A stretch of DNA of 11,373 nucleotides from GCA-003244245 sp036521655 (lineage in GTDB: Bacteria > Actinomycetota > Actinomycetes > Mycobacteriales > Pseudonocardiaceae), in assembly GCA_036521655.1 (NCBI GenBank), contig DATDHI010000109.1, forward strand, positions 1-11,373, read 5' to 3'. The position numbers and the translations under genes were made by a program. The notes under the pieces are model-generated. The model did no database searches and was not told where the DNA came from. It saw nothing but the letters and a program-made list of their open reading frames with translations. Shown piece after piece: positions 6,915 to 11,373 of this stretch (positions are counted from its first letter, which is position 1; each line of letters starts with the position of its first letter).

Positions 6915-8126
6915 TCAGACCCGCTCGATAATGGTGGCGATGCCCATGCCGCCGCCGACGCACAGCGTGGCCAGGCCATAGCGCAGGTCGCGGCGCTCCA
7001 GCTCGTCGACCAGGGTGCCCAGGATCATCGCGCCGGTGGCGCCCAGCGGGTGGCCCATCGCGATCGCGCCGCCGTTGACGTTGACCTTCTCGTGCGGCAC
7101 GTCCAGCTCGCGCATGAAGCGCAGCACCACCGCGGCGAACGCCTCGTTGACCTCGACCAGGTCCATCTGGTCCATGGTCATGCCGGCCTTCGCCAGCACC
7201 TTGCGGGTCGCCGGGGCCGGACCGGTCAGCATGATCGTGGGCTCCACGCCGGTCACCGCGCCGGCCACGATCCGGGCCCGCGGGGTCAGCCCGAGATCCC
7301 GCCCGACCTGCTCGGAACCGACCGCCACCAGCGCGGCGCCGTCCACGATGCCCGACGAGTTGCCGGCGTGGTGCACATGCTCGATGCGCTCCACCCAGTG
7401 GTAGCGCTGGAGGGCGACGGCGTCGAAGCCGGCCTGCTCACCGATGTCGGTGAAGGACGGCTTGAGCGCGCCGAGGCCTTCGAGGGTGGCGTCCGGGCGC
7501 AGGTGCTCGTCGCGGTCCAGCACGAGGTTGCCGTTGCGGTCCCGGACGGCAACCACGGAGCGTGCGAAGTACCCGTTGCTCCATGCCTTGGCCGCACGGT
7601 GCTGCGACTCCAGCGCGTAGGAGTCGACGTCCGCACGGGAGAAGCCCTCGATGGTGGCGATCAGGTCGGCACTGATCCCTTGCGGGACGAAGCCGACGTC
7701 GTAGGCGGTTTCCGGGTCCATCGCGATCGCCCCGCCGTCGGAGCCCATCGGCACCCGGGACATCGACTCGACGCCGCCGGTCAGCACCAGGTCCTCCCAG
7801 CCGGAGCGGACCTTCATCGCGCCGAGGTTCACCGCTTCCAGGCCTGACGCGCAGAACCGGTTGACCTGCAGCCCGGCGACGGTGTCGGGCAGCCCGGCGG
7901 CCAGCGCCGCCGCCCGCGGGATGACCCCGCCCTGGTCACCCATCGGGCTGACCACCCCGAGCACGATGTCGTCGATCCGCGCCGGGTCCAGCGTCGGGTG
8001 GCGGCGGCGCAGCTCGTCGATCAGCCCGGTGATCAGGGAGATCGGCTTGACGCCGTGCAGCGCGCCGGTCTGCTTTCCCTTGCCTCGCGGGGTGCGCAAC
8101 GTTTCGTAAAGGAATGCTTCGGTCAT
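6915..8126 (-). CDS. fadA: Acetyl-CoA C-acyltransferase (thiolase) FadA
   Basis: 403 residues, the same length as mycobacterial FadA. Thiolase active-site elements are all present: nucleophile Cys92 in NRFCASGLEAVNLG, NEAFA (327-331), His359 in GGAIAMGHPLGATGA and Cys389 in CVGGGMG. It cleaves 3-ketoacyl-CoA with CoA to give acetyl-CoA and a shortened acyl-CoA, the last step of each beta-oxidation turn. ATG 8126 is chosen because the protein then starts at the standard thiolase N-terminus (MTEAFLYETLRTPRGKG), is preceded by GGGAG 7 nt upstream, and overlaps the MerR stop by 4 nt (ATGA). The frame is open further upstream, to 8582, but that part overlaps the regulator gene and is not thiolase. 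Operon order is regulator, fadA, fadB. Confidence 0.96.
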   Translation of the reverse strand: MTEAFLYETLRTPRGKGKQTGALHGVKPISLITGLIDELRRRHPTLDPARIDDIVLGVVSPMGDQGGVIPRAAALAAGLPDTVAGLQVNRFCASGLEAVNLGAMKVRSGWEDLVLTGGVESMSRVPMGSDGGAIAMDPETAYDVGFVPQGISADLIATIEGFSRADVDSYALESQHRAAKAWSNGYFARSVVAVRDRNGNLVLDRDEHLRPDATLEGLGALKPSFTDIGEQAGFDAVALQRYHWVERIEHVHHAGNSSGIVDGAALVAVGSEQVGRDLGLTPRARIVAGAVTGVEPTIMLTGPAPATRKVLAKAGMTMDQMDLVEVNEAFAAVVLRFMRELDVPHEKVNVNGGAIAMGHPLGATGAMILGTLVDELERRDLRYGLATLCVGGGMGIATIIERV

Positions 8127-8854
8127 GACTGGCTCCCTGTTTTCGGTATAGCAGCGGGAACGGATTCGCGGATCGCGCGGTTGATGGCGAGCTGGAAGTT
8201 GGTCACGACGCCGTCCACGGTGATCGGTTTGAGCCGCTCCAGCAGGGTTAACAGCCGGGCCCGCAGCTCCGGGGGACGACCGCTCTCGCGGTACTCCCGC
8301 AACACGGTGTTGTGGAACAGCGCCACCAACTCGGTGGCCAGCGCGCTGGTGTGCCGTTCGATGATCTGCTTGGACGCGAGCTGCACCGCGAAGTCCATAT
8401 CCGCCTCGAGCAGGCTCAGCCCGTAACCCAGCATGTCCGGGCTGGTGAGGGTCCAGCCCTCGTCGTGGCGGTGTAGCACACCGAGCGTGACCAGCCGGGT
8501 TAGCTCGTCGTCGTCCAGAGTGCGCCCGGCGCGGGCGTCGAGCTCGGCCTTGTGCACCGTCTCGGGCTCCTCGGGCAGCCACGGCGCTAGCAGAGCGCGG
8601 TGCAGGGCCAGGTCCTCGGGTGTGCGGTCCACCGGGATCCGGGCCATGTAGCCTTCGATCGCCGCCAGCGTGAAACCCAGCCCCTGCAGGTCGCGGACCA
8701 GTTCCAGCCGGGCCACGTGCCGCTCGTCGTAGAGCCCCAGCCGGCCGCGCACCGCCGGCGGTGGGACCAGGCCCATCCCGGTGTAGAAGCGGATCGTGCG
8801 CACGCTGATGCCGGTGCGCGCTGCCAGCTCCGCAATGGTGAGCTCGTCGGCCAC
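8123..8854 (-). CDS. MerR-family transcriptional regulator of the fad operon
   Basis: 243 residues from GTG 8854. The N-terminal winged helix-turn-helix is classic MerR: LTIAELAARTGISVRTIRFY (5-24), then GLVPPP, GRLGLYDERHVARL and LQGLGFTLAAIEGYM. The effector part (about 75-243) is all-helical in appearance, has no cysteines, and so is unlikely to sense metals or redox by thiols. Given the co-transcribed beta-oxidation genes, an acyl-CoA or fatty-acid ligand is a reasonable inference. GTG 8854 is preferred because GGGGAAGGG (8861-8869) lies 6 nt upstream. A longer frame from GTG 8908 would put its first codons inside the operator array and has no ribosome-binding site I can see. The stop overlaps fadA by 4 nt. 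Confidence 0.93.
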   Translation of the reverse strand: MADELTIAELAARTGISVRTIRFYTGMGLVPPPAVRGRLGLYDERHVARLELVRDLQGLGFTLAAIEGYMARIPVDRTPEDLALHRALLAPWLPEEPETVHKAELDARAGRTLDDDELTRLVTLGVLHRHDEGWTLTSPDMLGYGLSLLEADMDFAVQLASKQIIERHTSALATELVALFHNTVLREYRESGRPPELRARLLTLLERLKPITVDGVVTNFQLAINRAIRESVPAAIPKTGSQS

Positions 8855-8872
8855 CTGCCGCCCTTCCCCGAC

Positions 8873-8908
8873 GTGACAGTAAGACTGTCGTAACAGTATC
8901 ACTGTCAC
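8873..8908. promoter_or_regulatory. Four-half-site operator array upstream of merR-fadA-fadB
   Basis: The 36 bp read GTG-ACAGT-AAG-ACTGT-CGTA-ACAGT-ATC-ACTGT-CAC: four half-sites in alternating orientation, giving two 13-bp inverted repeats (ACAGT-N3-ACTGT) separated by 4 bp. The outer 8-mers GTGACAGT (8873-8880) and ACTGTCAC (8901-8908) also pair with each other. On the minus strand a GATACT (8895-8900) resembles a -10 box, which would place the promoter inside the array. It lies 18 bp before the regulator start codon. Binding by the encoded MerR protein is inferred from position and symmetry. Confidence 0.8.
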
Positions 8909-9080
8909 GCTTCGAGCGACCTACCTCGGCGACGCCACCGCGCTATTGCGGGGGCCTGTCCGGCTCCTGTCCCCGCCAGCCGATCACCACACTGTTCATC
9001 GAGCAGGTCGCCGACGCGGTGATGGCAGCCTGCCGCCGCTAGTGCGCCTGTAGGGGGTGCCCGTTCTACTCCAAGTCTTG
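8909..9080. other. Intergenic region between fad operon and toxin-antitoxin pair
   Basis: About 170 bp with no convincing gene. A short inverted repeat, GCGGGG (8948-8953) and CCCCGC (8971-8976), could form a weak hairpin but has no T-tract. A plus-strand frame ending at TAG 9040-9042 reads like a protein C-terminus (LFIEQVADAVMAACRR); it may be a gene remnant or chance. Confidence 0.4.
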
Positions 9081-9100
9081 CCCAGAATGTACAATCTGGG
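9081..9100. promoter_or_regulatory. Palindromic operator with TGTACA core over the antitoxin -10 box
   Basis: CCCAGA-A-TGTACA-A-TCTGGG is a 20-bp palindrome broken only at the two A spacers. Its core TGTACA is the hexamer known from the E. coli yefM-yoeB operator, where YefM binds. The overlapping TACAAT (9090-9095) is a good -10 box and ends 7 nt before the antitoxin ATG at 9103, so transcription would begin at or next to that ATG. Repressor binding here would cover the promoter directly. No clear -35 box is seen. Confidence 0.8.
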
Positions 9101-9102
9101 GT

Positions 9103-9354
9103 ATGAGTGAGCTGCCGATCAGCGAGGCACGGGATCACCTCGGTGAGATCGTGTCGAAGGCCGAGCACGCCCAGGAACGCACGGTGCTCACTCGCCACGG
9201 CAAGGCTGTCGCTGCGGTGATCTCCATTGACGATCTGCGGGAGCTTGAGGCAGCTGAGGACGAGGCTGACCTTGCGGCAGCGCGAGAAGCCCTGGCGACC
9301 CCTGAACCGCGCATCCCCCACCATGAGGTGCTGGCTGAGTACGGTATCGCCTGA
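9103..9354 (+). CDS. Phd/YefM-family type II antitoxin
   Basis: 83 residues. The N-terminus LPISEARDHLGEIVSKAE followed by TRHGKAVAAVISIDDLRELE is the standard Phd/YefM fold that forms a DNA-binding dimer; the C-terminal stretch (about 52-83), acidic and with PEPRIPHHEVLAEYG, would wrap around and neutralise the toxin. There is no ribosome-binding site at a normal distance: GGGGT lies directly before the ATG. The -10 box position suggests leaderless translation, which is common in actinobacteria. It probably represses its own promoter through the TGTACA palindrome just upstream. The toxin start follows its stop codon with no gap. Confidence 0.93.
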   Translation: MSELPISEARDHLGEIVSKAEHAQERTVLTRHGKAVAAVISIDDLRELEAAEDEADLAAAREALATPEPRIPHHEVLAEYGIA

Positions 9355-9621
9355 GTGCGCTACGAGATCGAGTGGAGCGCTCCGGCGCTTCGCGAACTGC
9401 GCAAGCTAGACAAGCCTCTCGCACGCCGAATCCTGACAGCGGTGACCAAGCTCGGCGTGGACCCTCGCCCGCCCAGAGTCCGGGCATTGACGGGACATCC
9501 GCCGAAAACGATGCGAATCCGCATCGGCGATTACCGCGTGGTGTACGTGATTCGGGACGATCTCGTCCTGGTCACCGTCGTCCGGGTCACCCATCGTCGT
9601 GAGGCGTACCGCGATCTGTGA
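9355..9621 (+). CDS. RelE/ParE-superfamily toxin
   Basis: 88 residues from GTG 9355, which immediately follows the antitoxin TGA (TGAGTG), so translation is probably coupled by re-initiation. The sequence fits the RelE/ParE fold: the start YEIEWSAPALRELRKLDK (strand, then long helix), PPKTMRIRIGDYRVVYVI (conserved Arg and the RVVY strand) and the C-terminal THRREAYRDL, equivalent to the HR-x-x-VY end of RelE toxins. RelE members cut mRNA on the ribosome and ParE members inhibit gyrase; the basic GDYRVVY and HRR ending lean towards RelE, but this is not proven. All family segments are present, so the toxin looks intact. Confidence 0.92.
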   Translation: MRYEIEWSAPALRELRKLDKPLARRILTAVTKLGVDPRPPRVRALTGHPPKTMRIRIGDYRVVYVIRDDLVLVTVVRVTHRREAYRDL

Positions 9622-9635
9622 CTCCAGCGCTGGAG
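9622..9635. repeat. 14-bp perfect palindrome directly after the toxin stop
   Basis: CTCCAGCGCTGGAG begins at the base after the toxin stop codon. It has no loop and no following T-tract, so it is a poor intrinsic terminator; it may be a protein-binding site or chance. Confidence 0.55.
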
Positions 9636-9769
9636 CTTATTGCGGTGCGCGGCGGGTACAGCGGCGACGAGCGCTGCATGGTGAGCGGACGGGCTGACGG
9701 TGCAGATGGTCGGTTTGTCCTCGGGACACGCAATATCTTCTGCGGGAGAACCCGTCGGGCCATTCGGGA
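9636..9769. other. Stretch without a recognisable gene
   Basis: Open frames here on either strand are extensions of neighbouring frames and match nothing I recognise. It may hold the decayed downstream flank of the kinase remnant. Confidence 0.4.
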
Positions 9770-10228
9770 CAATCCCGCGGACGGGTTGCAGGGTCCGTCG
9801 CGCGCGAGCTGGGTGTCACGGCTGCTGTCGCGTTCGTCGGTGCTGGTGGCCCAGGTGGCCGCTGCGGCGGGATCCTTGCCGAAGCGGACGTGGCGGGCGA
9901 TGAGTCGGCGCAGGCGCTCGTCTGCGTCGAGGTCGACATACCAGACTTCGTCGAGCTGGGTCTGGACTCGCCCCCAGCTGTGCTGTTGGAAGAGCAGGTA
10001 GTTGCCTTCGGTGATGATCAGCCGGGCGGACGGCGATACCCGGATCGCGCCCGCGATGGGCTGTTCGAGCCAACGTTGGAAGTCGGGGGCGTCCACGACC
10101 TCGTTGCTGTCTTCGTGCAGGCCACGCAGTAGCGCTGCGTAGCCTGCAGCATCGAAGGTGTCGGGCGCGCCTTTGCGGTTGCGGCGGTGCAGCCGGGCGA
10201 GTCCGTCGGCGAGGTGGAAGCCCACCAC
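9770..10228 (-). pseudogene. Nucleoside/nucleotide kinase family remnant lacking the P-loop
   Basis: The minus-strand frame from about 10228 reads VGFHLADGLARLHRRNRKGA, then PDTFDAAGYAALLRGL, LEQPIAGAI, LIITEGNYLLF, LDEVWYVDLDADERLRRLIA and RHVRFGKDPAAA. This is the middle and C-terminal part of the uridine-kinase/FrcK-like nucleoside/nucleotide kinase family. Complete members, about 200-230 residues, begin with a glycine-rich P-loop some 60 residues earlier; none is encoded upstream, where the inverted repeat lies. The family MDGFHLAD motif here is VVGFHLAD, so the usual Asp is lost. After TDER (about 9830) the family pattern appears to continue one frame away (NATAAVTPSSRATD) while the original frame runs on meaninglessly into the toxin gene. 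It is a fragment truncated at the 5' end and frameshifted at the 3' end, with no catalytic capacity expected. Confidence 0.78.
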
Positions 10229-10240
10229 CCGACGTGCCTC

Positions 10241-10304
10241 CGCATTGAGCGGGCTGAGCGGGGTTACAGCGCGTCGAATAGCACCGCTCAGCCCGCTGAA
10301 TGCG
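10241..10304. repeat. 21-bp inverted repeat with 22-nt spacer (hairpin) beside the broken kinase
   Basis: The left arm, 10241-10261 (CGCATTGAGCGGGCTGAGCGG less its last base reads as a 20-mer core), pairs with the right arm, 10284-10304, at 20 of 21 positions; the only mismatch is the G at 10247. The spacer is 10262-10283. No T-tract follows on either strand. It lies between the kinase remnant and the CDF gene, which point away from each other, so it is not a convergent terminator. Candidates are a small mobile repeat (MITE/REP-like), a scar of the event that cut the kinase, or a regulatory hairpin in the CDF leader. Confidence 0.85.
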
Positions 10305-10330
10305 TGGTGGGGTGGGTAACGTCATGGGGG

Positions 10331-11341
10331 ATGGCGGATGAGGAGCGGGGCGACGGGGAGAGCACGCTTACCGTCGTCGTGGCGCTGGCGGCCAACGCGG
10401 CGATCGCGGTGATGAAGGCAGTCGCGGGGGTGCTCACCGGATCGGCCGCGCTGCTCGCTGAGGCCGCACACTCGGTGGCTGACACCTCCACCGAGGGGCT
10501 GCTGCTCGCCGCGCTGCGGCGCTCGGAGAAGCCTGCCGACCGGCGCTACCCGTTCGGGTACGGCAAGGTCCGGTTCTTCTGGTCGCTCATCGCCGCCGTG
10601 TCGATATTCGTGACGGGCGCGATGTTCGCGGTGTACGAGGGCCTACGCACGATCTTCGGCGGGGGCACGGAGCAGACCCTGGCGTGGGTGGCGTTCCTCG
10701 TGCTCGGGTTTTCCTTCGTCATGGAGGGCATCTCCTGGATCCGAGCGGTACACCAGATCCGCCGTGAAAAGCACGAAGCGGGTCTGAATCTGCTTGACCA
10801 CCTTCGCATTACCGACGACCCTACCGTCAAGACCGTCTTCTACGAGGACACCTCGGCGCTGATCGGCCTGCTCATCGCCTTCGCCGGTGTCGGGCTGCAC
10901 GTGCTCACCGGCTCAGCCTTCTGGGACGGGCTGGCCTCACTGCTCATCGGGGTGCTCCTGGTGGGGGTCGCCTACCTGCTGGGGCGCACGAACATGCGGC
11001 TGCTCATCGGGCGGCAGGCCGACGAGCGCCTGGTCCGCGCCATCTACTCGCGACTGGATGCCACCCCGGAGGTGGATCAGGTGGTCGATCTGCTCACCAT
11101 GCTGATGGGCACAGACAAGGTGTTGCTGTGCGCGCGGATCGATTTTGTCAACTCGTTGTCTGTGGCCGAGTTGGAACGTGCGTGCGTGCGCATCGACGGG
11201 GAGTTACGTCGCGAGTTCCCCGACCTCGATGAGGTATTTCTTGAGCCGGTACCCCGCAGCGATCCCGCGCTGCGTCGACGGGTGGTCGACCGGTACGGCT
11301 CGGCACTGGCGAGATCACCCCAGGATCCGGAAACTCCGTGA
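10331..11341 (+). CDS. Cation diffusion facilitator (CDF) family metal-ion transporter
   Basis: 336 residues from ATG 10331. The CDF signature is clear: first helix VVVALAANAAIAVMKAVAGV, LTGSAALLAEAAHSVADTST with the metal-site pair His47 and Asp51 in TM2, then RRYPFGYGKVRFFWSL (71-86), TM3/TM4, TM5 with Glu172-Asp173 in YEDTSALIGL, and WDGLASLLIG (Asp199) in TM6. The C-terminal domain (about 230-310) has the usual ferredoxin-like cytosolic pattern, including VDQVVDLLTMLMGTDKVLL. CDF proteins export divalent cations such as Zn2+, Fe2+, Mn2+ or Co2+ against protons; the metal is not predictable here. The start is uncertain: GTG 10304 or 10307 is in frame, and frame extension to 10187 would cross the inverted repeat. 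GGGTGGG (10310-10316) is rather far from the ATG, and GGGGG touches it. Confidence 0.93.
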   Translation: MADEERGDGESTLTVVVALAANAAIAVMKAVAGVLTGSAALLAEAAHSVADTSTEGLLLAALRRSEKPADRRYPFGYGKVRFFWSLIAAVSIFVTGAMFAVYEGLRTIFGGGTEQTLAWVAFLVLGFSFVMEGISWIRAVHQIRREKHEAGLNLLDHLRITDDPTVKTVFYEDTSALIGLLIAFAGVGLHVLTGSAFWDGLASLLIGVLLVGVAYLLGRTNMRLLIGRQADERLVRAIYSRLDATPEVDQVVDLLTMLMGTDKVLLCARIDFVNSLSVAELERACVRIDGELRREFPDLDEVFLEPVPRSDPALRRRVVDRYGSALARSPQDPETP

Positions 11342-11373
11342 CCTGGACTTCACCCACCTACGGCGGCGCGTAG
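11342..11373. other. Downstream flank of the CDF gene
   Basis: Thirty-two bases to the window edge. No terminator hairpin or gene start can be recognised in so short a stretch. Confidence 0.5.

Noticed and set aside
8127..8582. Upstream extension of the fadA frame giving a 555-residue protein.
   Set aside because: The added part overlaps the MerR gene, resembles no thiolase, and the standard thiolase N-terminus with a ribosome-binding site begins at 8126.
8855..8908. Longer N-terminus for the MerR regulator starting at GTG 8908.
   Set aside because: It would be encoded by the operator array itself, adds residues not typical of MerR proteins, and lacks the ribosome-binding site seen before GTG 8854.
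8948..8976. GCGGGG/CCCCGC hairpin as an intrinsic terminator.
   Set aside because: The stem is short with a long loop, has no T-tract, and no gene ends just before it.
8980..9042. Possible C-terminal gene remnant ending LFIEQVADAVMAACRR.
   Set aside because: It is too short to place in a family and no upstream part is seen, so it was not listed as a pseudogene.
9587..9769. C-terminal tail of the kinase frame running into the toxin gene.
   Set aside because: It shows no family pattern and overlaps an intact toxin on the other strand; it is readthrough after the frame break.
10187..10330. N-terminal extension of the CDF transporter from ATG 10187.
   Set aside because: It would cover the inverted repeat and the kinase remnant. 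CDF proteins usually start just before the first helix, as from 10331.
1..11373. CRISPR arrays, tRNA or rRNA genes, riboswitches, insertion-sequence transposases.
   Set aside because: No regularly spaced direct repeats, no tRNA-like cloverleaf or conserved rRNA segment, and no transposase motif were recognised by eye. A covariance-model search would be needed to exclude small RNAs.

Overview
The window comes from a high-GC actinobacterium, most likely of the Pseudonocardiaceae. The evidence is GC-rich third codon positions, GTG starts, 4-nt start/stop overlaps, and a small ESX/type VII accessory cluster (DUF3558 lipoprotein, PPE-like C-terminus, EspG) of a kind I associate with that family. 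The genus cannot be fixed from the sequence.

Layout. (1) 1-2459, minus strand: an AI-2E family transporter followed, with a 4-nt overlap, by a polytopic GT-C/GT87-like membrane glycosyltransferase that runs off the left edge. (2) 2559-4731, plus strand: an ESX-associated cluster in decay. A small helical protein has one frameshift. A DUF3558 lipoprotein has two frameshifts that cancel, one of them at a run of seven Cs. A PPE-like gene has lost its N-terminal domain and changes frame. Only the last gene, espG, is intact. (3) 4743-8908, minus strand: a MerR-type regulator, a thiolase (FadA) and a 719-residue multifunctional FadB form one tightly coupled fatty-acid beta-oxidation operon. It is headed by a striking array of four ACAGT/ACTGT half-sites. 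(4) 9081-9621, plus strand: a Phd/YefM antitoxin and RelE/ParE-family toxin pair. Its promoter is covered by a near-perfect 20-bp palindrome with a TGTACA core, and the antitoxin is probably translated from a leaderless mRNA. (5) 9770-10304: a minus-strand nucleoside/nucleotide-kinase remnant lacking its P-loop, then a 21-bp inverted repeat. (6) 10331-11341, plus strand: a cation diffusion facilitator (CDF) metal transporter.

How the parts work together. FadA and FadB together would carry out the hydratase, dehydrogenase and thiolase steps of beta-oxidation, as in the mycobacterial trifunctional complex. The MerR protein probably controls its own operon through the half-site array. The toxin-antitoxin pair is a self-contained module that probably autoregulates through the TGTACA palindrome. 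The ESX cluster normally supplies an EspG chaperone with a PPE-like client and secreted partners; here the chaperone survives but the visible client does not. I found no CRISPR array, tRNA, rRNA, complete insertion sequence or riboswitch. I see no clearly new multi-gene system. The most informative features are the local gene decay, the two operator arrays and the inverted repeat beside the broken kinase.
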